A stretch of DNA of 64,000 nt from Pseudomonas botevensis (GTDB lineage: Bacteria > Pseudomonadota > Gammaproteobacteria > Pseudomonadales > Pseudomonadaceae). The translations under genes were made by a program, and so were the position numbers. The DNA lies in assembly GCF_019145475.1 (NCBI RefSeq), contig NZ_JAHTKI010000010.1, positions 1 to 64,000 of the forward strand. Reading direction: 5' to 3'. The notes below the pieces were generated by a model. It was not told the origin of the DNA, ran no database searches, and saw only the letters and a program-made list of their open reading frames with translations. Below, one piece after another: positions 57,883 through 64,000 of this stretch (the stretch's first letter is position 1; every line of letters begins with the position of its first letter).

Positions 57883-58551
57883 ATGATTCTTCATTACATT
57901 TACGACCCGCTGTGTGGCTGGTGCTACGGCGCCAAACCGCTGGTGCAAGCCGCACAGCAAGCACTTGCGGTCGTCGCCCATGGCGGCGGCATGATGACCG
58001 GCGCCAACCGCCAGAACGTTTCGCCGCAGCTGCGCAATTACGTCATGCCTCACGACCGCCGAATCGCCGAGTACACCGGCCAACCCTTTGGCGAGGCCTA
58101 TTTCGAGGGGCTGCTGCGCGATCACACGGCGGTATTCGATTCTGCGCCGCCGATTGCCGCTGTGCTGGCGGCTGAGCAGATCGATGGCCGTGGTCTGCAC
58201 TTGCTTGGTCGTTTGCAGACCGCGCATTACGTGGAAGGCCGGCGGATTGCCGACAAGGCGGTATTGCTGGAACTCGCCGGCGCTGAAGGCTATGACCATA
58301 AAACCTTTCTCGACGCCTTCTTGCGCGCGGATACCGACAGGCACGTCCAGGCCAGCCGCCGATTGCTTGCCGAGGTCGGCGGGCAAGGTTTTCCGACGTT
58401 CGTCCTTGAGCAGGACGGCCAGTTCACCTTGATCGACATCAGCCCGTGGCTGGGCAAACCCGAGGCGTTCGCAGAGTGGCTACGTGAGATGAACCCGGAT
58501 ACCCCATCAGCCGATGGCGTTGCGGTGTGTAATCTCGACGGTTGTGTCTGA
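57883..58551 (+). CDS. DsbA-family protein, FrnE-like
   Basis: A 222-residue thioredoxin-fold protein without a signal peptide, hence cytoplasmic. The active site CGWC is at residues 11-14 (YDPLCGWCYGAKPLV). A second cysteine pair, CNLDGC (CX4C), ends the protein at residues 216-221. This arrangement matches what I recall of FrnE from Deinococcus. GGQGFPTFVLEQDGQ carries the cis-proline region. It may protect against oxidative stress. Divergent from the siderophore receptor. Confidence 0.85.
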   Translation: MILHYIYDPLCGWCYGAKPLVQAAQQALAVVAHGGGMMTGANRQNVSPQLRNYVMPHDRRIAEYTGQPFGEAYFEGLLRDHTAVFDSAPPIAAVLAAEQIDGRGLHLLGRLQTAHYVEGRRIADKAVLLELAGAEGYDHKTFLDAFLRADTDRHVQASRRLLAEVGGQGFPTFVLEQDGQFTLIDISPWLGKPEAFAEWLREMNPDTPSADGVAVCNLDGCV

Positions 58552-58653
58552 TCGACATCAAAATCCCTGAACCCTGGCGGTTTTGTGCAAGCGGCTATCG
58601 CGATGAAGTCATTTCTTAGACGTTTTTCGCCTATTTAAAGACGATTCTTGAAA

Positions 58654-58683
58654 TTGACACATTGTTAAGGGCGCGGCTACGAT
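58654..58683 (+). promoter_or_regulatory. Sigma-70-type promoter upstream of the porin gene
   Basis: A consensus TTGACA (58654-58659) and a TACGAT -10 (58678-58683) are separated by 18 bases. The predicted transcript would begin near 58690 and include the hairpin at 58729-58766 before the porin start. Confidence 0.6.
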
Positions 58684-58717
58684 TCGGCCCAACGCCTGTG
58701 GCTAACCGCCATGACTC

Positions 58718-58766
58718 AAAATAATAAGAAGGCCCGCCACGGTTTTGTCGTGGGCGGGCCTTTTTG
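58718..58766 (+). terminator. Structured leader: A-rich motif and internal terminator
   Basis: AAAATAATAAGAA (58718-58730) fits the AANAANAA pattern bound by Hfq/Crc in pseudomonads. It is followed at once by a strong hairpin, GGCCCGCCACG pairing with CGTGGGCGGGCC (one bulge), then T5. Lying between a good promoter and the porin gene, it is either an attenuator or the 3' end of a small RNA of about 75 bases. It may also end the upstream FrnE-like gene. Confidence 0.7.
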
Positions 58767-58847
58767 TTTCGGGGTGAAAAAAGAGTGCATCAGCGCCGTT
58801 TCAGCCGTTCGACACAGCGCGTTTCAACCCGTAATAAGGAAAACAAA

Positions 58848-60134
58848 ATGTTGAACAAGCGAATCAGCCTGATCGCGCTGGGGATGTTGAGCGCCACACA
58901 GGCCATGGCTAATGACCAGGCCGAATCCAAGGGTTTTGTAGAAGACAGCAGCCTCAAAGTGCTGCTGCGCAACGCCTACATCAACCGTGACTATAAAGAC
59001 GGCAACGCGGATAAAGCCGAGTGGGGCCAGGCGGCCATCGGTACGTTCTCGTCCGGTTTCACCCAGGGCACCATTGGTGTGGGTGTGGACGCCTTCGGTC
59101 TGTACGCACTGCGTCTGGACGGCGGCAAAGGCCGCAGCGGCGCCGGCGGTATCGATTTCTTCAAGCAGGGCGACAGCGGCAACGCGGCTGACGACCTGTC
59201 CAAGGGCGGCGCGGCGGTCAAGTTCCGTCTCTCCAACACCGTGCTGACCTACGGCGACCAGATGCCGGCCCTGCCGGTGCTGAACTACGACAACTCGCGT
59301 CTGCTGCCGGAAAGCTACACCGGTACTTTGATCACTTCCAAAGAGATCAAAGGCCTGGAGCTGAACGCCGGTCGCTTCACCGCTGAATCGCGCAAGAGCG
59401 CTGAAGGCCGTGACAGCGGTGGCCTGAAGTCGATCAACGTGTTGGGCGGCAGCTATCAGTTCACCGAGCGCTTCAAGGGTGCTCTGTACGCTTCCGACGT
59501 CGAAGACGTGCTGAAGAAACAATACGTGAACGCCAACTACGTGTTGCCGATCGACAAGGATCAGTCCCTGACCCTGGACTTCAACGGCTACCGCACCAAG
59601 CTGGACAATTCCTATGTCCGCGAAAACGGTGTAACCGGCGACGACAACAAGATCTGGAGCCTGGCAGCGACCTTCGCCACCGGCCCGCACTCGTTCACCG
59701 TGGCGCACCAGCGCTCCACCGGCGACAGCAACCTGGGCTATGCCTATGGCGGCTACCAGAAAGGTCAGGGTCGTGTCGGCGATGGCGGCAATACCATCTA
59801 CCTGGCGAACTCCTACTGGTCGGACTTCAACGCTGAAGACGAGCGCAGCTGGCAGTTGGGCTACGGCCTGGACTTCGGCGCATTCGGCGTACCGGGTCTG
59901 AGCTACAACTTCGCTTACGTGCGTGGCGACAACATCACCACCTCCACCAGCGAAGGCGGCACCGAGCGCGAGATCTTCAACCAGTTCAAGTACGTCGTGC
60001 AGAGTGGCCCGGCCAAAGACCTGAGCGTGAAACTGCGTAGCTCGATCCTGCGTGTTTCGCAGAAGTCCAGCGAGTACAACATCAGCGGCAACGAGCTGCG
60101 AGTGTTCGTGGATTACCCGATCAACATCTTCTGA
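58848..60134 (+). CDS. oprE: OprD-family outer-membrane porin (OprE-like)
   Basis: A 428-residue porin with a signal peptide cut after QAMA-ND. It has the OprD-family N-terminus GFVEDSSLKVLLRNAYINRD, and a terminal aromatic (YPINIF). It forms a substrate-selective 18-stranded channel. Length and closeness to aguA recall OprE (PA0291). The start MLNKRISLIALG follows AAGGA; the frame is open upstream without support. The substrate is not readable. Confidence 0.9.
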   Translation: MLNKRISLIALGMLSATQAMANDQAESKGFVEDSSLKVLLRNAYINRDYKDGNADKAEWGQAAIGTFSSGFTQGTIGVGVDAFGLYALRLDGGKGRSGAGGIDFFKQGDSGNAADDLSKGGAAVKFRLSNTVLTYGDQMPALPVLNYDNSRLLPESYTGTLITSKEIKGLELNAGRFTAESRKSAEGRDSGGLKSINVLGGSYQFTERFKGALYASDVEDVLKKQYVNANYVLPIDKDQSLTLDFNGYRTKLDNSYVRENGVTGDDNKIWSLAATFATGPHSFTVAHQRSTGDSNLGYAYGGYQKGQGRVGDGGNTIYLANSYWSDFNAEDERSWQLGYGLDFGAFGVPGLSYNFAYVRGDNITTSTSEGGTEREIFNQFKYVVQSGPAKDLSVKLRSSILRVSQKSSEYNISGNELRVFVDYPINIF

Positions 60135-60162
60135 TGATCGTTTGAGCTGAAAGACTCATGAG

Positions 60163-60193
60163 AAAAACCCCGATTTGGTTCGGGGTTTTTTTT
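60163..60193 (+). terminator. Rho-independent terminator of the porin gene
   Basis: AAAAACCCCG and CGGGGTTTTT pair around ATTTGGTT with T8, 28 bases after the stop. Confidence 0.92.
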
Positions 60194-60326
60194 GACGTTT
60201 TTCGGAAAAAAACCGAAAAAACCTGTGTTTTTGTCATTTAAAAGTTCATTTACGGGCACTTCAACAGGCGTTTCAAACAACGCTTCACATGCCTGAAATT
60301 CTTTCTCATGGACGCAAATTCTCCAC

Positions 60327-60342
60327 CTAATAAATTAGGTCG
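60327..60342. promoter_or_regulatory. Palindromic operator upstream of the dioxygenase operon
   Basis: ACCTAATAAATTAGGT has perfect 7-base arms around AA. It lies 24 bases before the dioxygenase ATG, where a bound regulator would block or control initiation. The regulator is unknown; the LysR protein encoded at the other end of the operon is one candidate. Confidence 0.5.
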
Positions 60343-60366
60343 CTCAACGCATCGGAGAATTTGGTA

Positions 60367-61113
60367 ATGATCGTTTTAAACAAAGAAGTGGGCGAATCCC
60401 TACGGCGCGACAAATATGCCAACGTGCAGGGCGCCGACTTCAACCTGTACGGTCATTTCACCGACTTCACCCGACTGACCCGCAGTTGGGAAAACATGGA
60501 GCCTGACAGCTACTACGGTCAGGCAGACGCGGGCATGCGCTACCGCCGTTACAGCGACTTCGAATACAACCCCAAGACCCGCGAGCTGAAGCAGCTCGAG
60601 CACCGCGCCTATGTGCAGTCCAAGGAAAACAATGCTTACGTGGGCGGGGTAGTACGGCACTTTCAGGACTTCTCCGACGAAGTCCTGCACTCGCCGGTGA
60701 TGCGCAGCCTGATCGACACCGATTTCGAAGTGTACAAAAGTGTGCTGCCGGAAGAGCTGCACGATGAAATCTGGCAGTGCCAGATCCATCAGATCCGCAT
60801 CGAGATCAAACCCGGCAAGCAATTGGAGATCACCCCTGAAGGCATTCACTGCGACGGTTATCCGTTCAGCGGCGTGCATTTCTGGGGCCGCAACAACGTC
60901 GAGGGCGCGGAGAGCCGGCTGTACGACATTCACGAGCATCAGTTGGCGTCGACCACCTACCAGGAAATTCTCGACACCACCTACTTCCTCGACCGTGACA
61001 TGCGTCACTACGTGACGCCTGCGCGCAACACCCACTCTCATGCCATGGCGTACCGGCAGATTCTGGCGATTTCCTTCTCGCGGCCCGGGACCGCTTTTGA
61101 CATTGTTCGCTAA
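60367..61113 (+). CDS. 2-oxoglutarate/Fe(II) dioxygenase, isoleucine-dioxygenase-like
   Basis: A 248-residue protein that I read as a member of the 2OG-Fe dioxygenase family PF10014, which includes bacterial L-isoleucine 4-hydroxylase and related free amino acid hydroxylases. The iron ligands are likely H161 and D163 (EGIHCDGYPFSGVHFWG), with a distal histidine at 223 or 225 and an arginine in YRQILAISFSRPG for 2-oxoglutarate. Start ATG 60367 with GGAG upstream; a TTG at 60361 is in frame. First gene of a coupled operon with a GNAT enzyme and azlCD, an amino acid exporter. Substrate not proven. Confidence 0.82.
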   Translation: MIVLNKEVGESLRRDKYANVQGADFNLYGHFTDFTRLTRSWENMEPDSYYGQADAGMRYRRYSDFEYNPKTRELKQLEHRAYVQSKENNAYVGGVVRHFQDFSDEVLHSPVMRSLIDTDFEVYKSVLPEELHDEIWQCQIHQIRIEIKPGKQLEITPEGIHCDGYPFSGVHFWGRNNVEGAESRLYDIHEHQLASTTYQEILDTTYFLDRDMRHYVTPARNTHSHAMAYRQILAISFSRPGTAFDIVR

Positions 61114-61570
61114 TCAGATCACCCCAATCGATGGCGTCGAGTGCTCGACGCCGGTGGTGCTTCGACGCGCCACCGCCAAGGACGCGCAGCGCATGGAGCG
61201 CTTCTTCCGCCAGTTCGACGAAGTCTCCTTCTGCGAATGGCAGGACGCCAAATGCCTGCGCGGTGTGCTGATCCAGAAAACCACCACAGCCTACCTGGCC
61301 CTCGACGTGACCGGCGAAATCGTCGGCGCGGTGCTCGGTGGCATGCTCGGCAGTCGCGGCACCATCAACCATCTGGCGGTCGGCCTGCGCTATCGCAGCC
61401 AGGGCGTTGGCCAGCGACTGGTGGAAGCGGCGTCGGCCGAGATGAAACGGGTCGGTGTGTTGCGGATGTTTCTGTTCGTCGACGATGCTAACCTCGCGGG
61501 CAAGCGATTCTGGGCTGCCCAGGGTTTTTGCGAGCCTCACGGCGAACGGACATTTGAGAGGGATCTATGA
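61097..61570 (+). CDS. GNAT-family N-acetyltransferase
   Basis: About 157 residues. The acetyl-CoA loop is GLRYRSQGVGQRLVEAA (R/Q-x-x-G-x-G), after the strand INHLAVGLRY. The start is uncertain: there is no ATG before the conserved VVLRRATAKDA strand, and TTG 61097 (MTLFANQITPID) or TTG 61103 fit, each overlapping the dioxygenase stop. The gene ends in an ATGA overlap with azlC. It may acetylate the amino acid made by the dioxygenase, but the substrate is unknown. Confidence 0.8.
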   Translation: MTLFANQITPIDGVECSTPVVLRRATAKDAQRMERFFRQFDEVSFCEWQDAKCLRGVLIQKTTTAYLALDVTGEIVGAVLGGMLGSRGTINHLAVGLRYRSQGVGQRLVEAASAEMKRVGVLRMFLFVDDANLAGKRFWAAQGFCEPHGERTFERDL

Positions 61571-62283
61571 ATGAAACGTCCGGCAGTGCGCCGCTGATGG
61601 CTGAGCGTCAGCCGTCGCGCACGTTTGCCGAAGCCAGCCCGGTAGTGGCGGGTTACTTTACGGTGTCGTTCGTGTTCGGGCTGATGGCGGTCAACGCCGG
61701 GTTGCCCCTGTGGCTGCCGGTGGCGATGTGTCTGTTCGTCTACGCCGGGGCTTCGCAATTCGCGGCGCTGGCGCTGATCAGCAGCGGAGCGTCGCTGACC
61801 ACCATCGTGCTGACCACATTCCTGATCAACGCTCGGCACATGCTGATGTCGGTGTACATGGCCAAGGCCCTGCGGGTGCTCGGCCTCAGTCGCATGGAGC
61901 GCTGGTGCTATGCCGGCGGGCTGACCGACGAATCGTTCGCCTTCCACAGCGTCAAACTGGGCAACGGCGCGCCGGTGAACGTGCGTTATCTGATCGGCTT
62001 CAATCTGTTCTGCCACACCTCATGGGTACTCGGCGGATTGCTCGGCGCGCTCTGCGCGCAGTACGCGTCGCACCTGATCAAGTACCAGCTCGACTACGCG
62101 CTGACCGCGATGATGCTCTACGTGCTGGTGTCGCTGTGCAACACCCGGAAAAAACTCGTCGCCGCCCTGGCTGCTGTTCTGTGCATGGGAGCGCTGAGCC
62201 TGGTCGGCACTTCGCCGTTCAACGTATTCATTGCCACGTTCGTGGGTTGCGGAGTGGGTGTATGCCTGACCAAACGTTCCTGA
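61567..62283 (+). CDS. azlC: AzlC-family branched-chain amino acid exporter subunit
   Basis: A 238-residue inner-membrane protein with about five to seven hydrophobic segments. The family core is LFVYAGASQFAALALISSGA (about residues 56-75) with INARHMLMS. With AzlD it exports branched-chain amino acids or analogues, as BrnFE/AzlCD do. Coupled to the GNAT gene by an ATGA overlap and to azlD by a 22-base overlap. Confidence 0.9.
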   Translation: MNETSGSAPLMAERQPSRTFAEASPVVAGYFTVSFVFGLMAVNAGLPLWLPVAMCLFVYAGASQFAALALISSGASLTTIVLTTFLINARHMLMSVYMAKALRVLGLSRMERWCYAGGLTDESFAFHSVKLGNGAPVNVRYLIGFNLFCHTSWVLGGLLGALCAQYASHLIKYQLDYALTAMMLYVLVSLCNTRKKLVAALAAVLCMGALSLVGTSPFNVFIATFVGCGVGVCLTKRS

Positions 62284-62579
62284 TCCTGGTGGTCGCGCTG
62301 ATGATGGCCGTGACCTTCCTGCCGCGTGCGTTGCCATTGCAGTTCAACACCGAGCACTGGCCACCGTTCATCGCGCGGGCGCTGGAGTACCTGCCGGTGG
62401 CGATCGTCGCTGCGATCAGCCTGACACCCTTGTTGATCAAGGATCAGCACATACAGCTCGATCGCCCGGAATTCTATGCAGCGATCCCGACGTTGCTATG
62501 TGCGTATTTCAGCAAAAACCTCTTTCTCAGTGTGGCGGTTGGGACGGCCGCGTACATTGCGCTCGGCTCGTTCATGTAG
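62262..62579 (+). CDS. azlD: AzlD-family exporter small subunit
   Basis: A 105-residue membrane protein with about three spans. It starts MPDQTFLILVVALMMAVTFL, and TFLPRALPLQF is the AzlD family mark. It overlaps azlC by 22 bases and, at its 3' end, overlaps the convergent lysR gene by 84 bases. Confidence 0.9.
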   Translation: MPDQTFLILVVALMMAVTFLPRALPLQFNTEHWPPFIARALEYLPVAIVAAISLTPLLIKDQHIQLDRPEFYAAIPTLLCAYFSKNLFLSVAVGTAAYIALGSFM

Positions 62580-63422
62580 CGGCAGGTCGACCACATCGTT
62601 CAACGCCTGGCCGGGCAGGTCCGGGTTGTTCACCGCCAGGCGCACTTCGAGGAAATCCTCGAAGCCCGGGAAAATCGTCAGGCCGTTCTTCTGCGCGGCC
62701 TCGCGAGAAACCATGCCGACGCCATCCATTTGCGTGATCAGCGACAGCGTCAGGGTTTCACTGCAGGAATAGACCATGCGCTGGCCGTTCTCGTGATTGC
62801 CCAGCCCTGCGTCGAGAAAACGCAAAAAGCTGTGGGAATACGGACAATCTTCTGCAGGACGCACCTGAAACTTGTTACCGAGCAAGGTCAGCGGGTCGTT
62901 CTCCTGACCGCAATGCGCACCGACCACCTGCACCTGCACTTCCGGCAGGACAATGCTCGGCAGCCCCGGACGCTGCGGACCGATCAGCACCGCCAGGTCG
63001 AAGTCCTCGTTCTTCAGCTTGCTGAGGTTTTCCATCGACTCGGCGTAGCTGAATTCCAACTGATAATCGGGAAACACCTCGATCAGGCGTCCGATCATTC
63101 GCCGGTTGAAGTCAGGCGCCAGCGTGGTGTTCAGCGCCACCTTCAAGGTGCGTTGTCCCGGCACCTTCAGCGCCTCGACTTTCTCTTCCATCTGACGCGT
63201 GGCGATCAGCACTCTGTCCATGTAGGGCGTCAGCTCGGTGCCCTGCGGCGTCAGCGTCAGCCCTTTGTTGGAACGGCGAAACAAGCGGAAACCGAACTGC
63301 TCTTCGACCTTGTTCAACTGCGCGGCCAACGCCTGCACCGTCAGACAGGAATGTTCGGCTGCGGCCGACAACGAGCCGGTCTGCACGATGCGCATGAGGT
63401 TGCGTAAGGTTCTGCTATCCAT
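62496..63422 (-). CDS. LysR-family regulator convergent with azlD
   Basis: A 308-residue LysR protein. The HTH region is SLSAAAEHSCLTVQALAAQL (about residues 17-36) and the effector domain follows. The last 28 codons are antisense to the end of azlD. That tail, rich in Arg and Glu, may be a non-conserved extension or result from loss of an earlier stop. Its start lies at the operon's far end, so control of the dioxygenase operon is possible but not shown. Confidence 0.88.
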   Translation of the reverse strand: MDSRTLRNLMRIVQTGSLSAAAEHSCLTVQALAAQLNKVEEQFGFRLFRRSNKGLTLTPQGTELTPYMDRVLIATRQMEEKVEALKVPGQRTLKVALNTTLAPDFNRRMIGRLIEVFPDYQLEFSYAESMENLSKLKNEDFDLAVLIGPQRPGLPSIVLPEVQVQVVGAHCGQENDPLTLLGNKFQVRPAEDCPYSHSFLRFLDAGLGNHENGQRMVYSCSETLTLSLITQMDGVGMVSREAAQKNGLTIFPGFEDFLEVRLAVNNPDLPGQALNDVVDLPLHERAERNVRGRPNRHTEKEVFAEIRT

Positions 63423-63611
63423 GGGTAATGCCCTCTGAAGTGGGCTGGGTATTGTTGTGTACGTAACTGCCGATCCGGCGCCATCTGCTGGCTATATTCC
63501 TGCACCTGAGCATAGTTGTCGCGGATTTAGTAGCCAATTGATGTCCCCGCCGATGGCTGGAGGCTGACACAGGATCGGGTTTTTTGGTGACGCGGGGGTG
63601 ATGGGGGTCAA

Positions 63612-63648
63612 AAAAAGTGCCTTGTTTTGGGGCGCAAAGGCACTTTTT
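63612..63648. terminator. Perfect terminator-like hairpin without an obvious gene
   Basis: AAAAAGTGCCTT and AAGGCACTTTTT pair perfectly over 12 bases around a 13-base loop. T-tracts exist in both directions (longer on the minus strand). No annotated gene ends here, so it may terminate an unrecognised small transcript. Confidence 0.6.
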
Positions 63649-63672
63649 CGCGGGAAAGGTCGAACCTGCCCC

Positions 63673-63789
63673 ATGACAACAGACGCGCGAGTTCCGTCCG
63701 AGAAAACCGCGCGAGCGATGATGCAGGCGCGGGAAATCCGCAGGCATTTCCACGCAGTGCGCAATGAACCAAGGAAGTACGGCCGCTAA
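63673..63789 (+). CDS. Doubtful small ORF (38 residues)
   Basis: ATG at 63673 opens 38 codons ending NEPRKYGR and a TAA. The product is basic and probably helical (KTARAMMQAREIRRHFHAVR). The ribosome binding site is poor: GGAAAGG lies about 13 bases upstream. It could be a small basic protein or chance. Confidence 0.25.
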   Translation: MTTDARVPSEKTARAMMQAREIRRHFHAVRNEPRKYGR

Positions 63790-63910
63790 TTCATTACACC
63801 GCATCATAAATGAAGTACCCCGGCCCTACTTTTTCCCCTCCCGCCACACGCCTAAATTGAGCTCCAACACCTGACCATCATCCCGAGGGCAGGTCACTGG
63901 AGTCATCGTC

Positions 63911-64000
63911 ATGCCATTTGTCAGCGTACGTATTACCCGCGATGGTGTTACCTGCGAGCAGAAAGCTCAGGTGATCGCCGAGATCACGGAAACCCTGGAG
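63911..64000 (+). CDS. 4-oxalocrotonate tautomerase family protein (partial)
   Basis: The window ends after 30 codons. The start MPFVSVRITRDGVTCEQKAQ matches small tautomerases, although the mature N-terminus should be Pro after Met removal, which is present here (M-P). GGAG lies upstream. The family includes 4-OT and DmpI types of about 60-130 residues; the rest is beyond the window. Confidence 0.8.
   Translation, partial: MPFVSVRITRDGVTCEQKAQVIAEITETLE

Larger units (their letters stand above)
63423..63910. other. Mostly gene-free interval
   Basis: These 488 bases separate lysR from the tautomerase gene. They hold the hairpin at 63612-63648 and one doubtful 38-codon frame (63673-63789). 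The lysR promoter should lie near 63423-63500, but I could not fix it. The minus-strand frames here run through the hairpin and are unlikely to be genes. Confidence 0.4.

Noticed and set aside
58711..58854. 47-codon upstream frame (MTQNNKKARHG...) whose stop overlaps the oprE start
   Set aside because: No ribosome binding site, and its codons run through a strong terminator hairpin. The stop/start overlap is probably chance, though a leader peptide cannot be fully excluded.
63415..63807. 130-codon minus-strand frame right of lysR
   Set aside because: Runs through the perfect hairpin at 63612-63648, overlaps the lysR start and has no ribosome binding site or known domain.

Overview
The window is a contiguous stretch of a Pseudomonas chromosome, most likely from the P. 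fluorescens group. The base composition is GC-rich, the genes are densely packed and often overlap as ATGA, GTGA or TGATG, and REP hairpins of the 'GTGGGAGCGGGCTTGCTCGCGAA' type lie between genes. Gene order from gshA through tex, ompR-envZ, rimK, hslR, hslO, pckA, the FdhF-like oxidoreductase, fdhD, lysM, yrfG, nudE, cysQ, dctBD and rfbC follows, as I recall it, the PA5164-PA5203 region of P. aeruginosa PAO1. aguA and oprE recall PA0291-PA0292. I see no prophage, transposase, CRISPR array, tRNA or rRNA.

Layout. (1) 0.3-6.2 kb: a two-repeat beta-sandwich protein of unknown role, then a cysteine/sulfur block with the cystine importer tcyJLN, D-cysteine desulfhydrase dcyD and the divergent serine acetyltransferase epsC. 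(2) 6.2-9 kb: the choline transporter betT with a BetI-type operator, and a small membrane protein. (3) 9.1-18.7 kb: a LacI-family repressor facing a TonB receptor / flavin monooxygenase / aldo-keto reductase cassette, convergent with tauABCD (taurine uptake and desulfonation). Together with tcy this forms a sulfur-scavenging neighbourhood. (4) 19-31.7 kb: core housekeeping and stress genes: gshA, tex, ompR-envZ (amgRS-like), rimK-rimB, hslR, a PAP2 phosphatase, hslO and pckA. (5) 31.9-34.5 kb: a small accessory patch with an orphan alpha/beta hydrolase-like protein and several small or secreted proteins, including a 43-residue lipoprotein. (6) 34.6-50.7 kb: recQ, an acyl-CoA dehydrogenase/thioesterase pair, a glycine-zipper protein, an ncRNA candidate, the FdhF-like oxidoreductase with fdhD and LysR, lysM, yrfG, nudE-cysQ, dctBD and rfbC. 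(7) 50.8-58.6 kb: a 970-residue kinase / carrier-like / class III aminotransferase fusion, aguA, a TonB siderophore receptor with a candidate Fur site, and a FrnE-type thiol oxidoreductase. (8) 58.6-64 kb: an OprE-type porin behind an unusual structured leader, then a tightly coupled four-gene operon (2-oxoglutarate/Fe dioxygenase, GNAT, azlC, azlD) with a convergent LysR gene, and the start of a 4-oxalocrotonate tautomerase gene.

The least described system is in (8). A PF10014-type dioxygenase, an N-acetyltransferase and a two-subunit branched-chain amino acid exporter are translationally coupled behind a perfect palindrome, which suggests a route that hydroxylates, possibly acetylates, and exports an amino acid. 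Second are the LacI-controlled TonB/monooxygenase/reductase cassette and the aminotransferase fusion. Gene-family calls rest on reading the translated sequences, without database searches. PAO1 comparisons are from memory.
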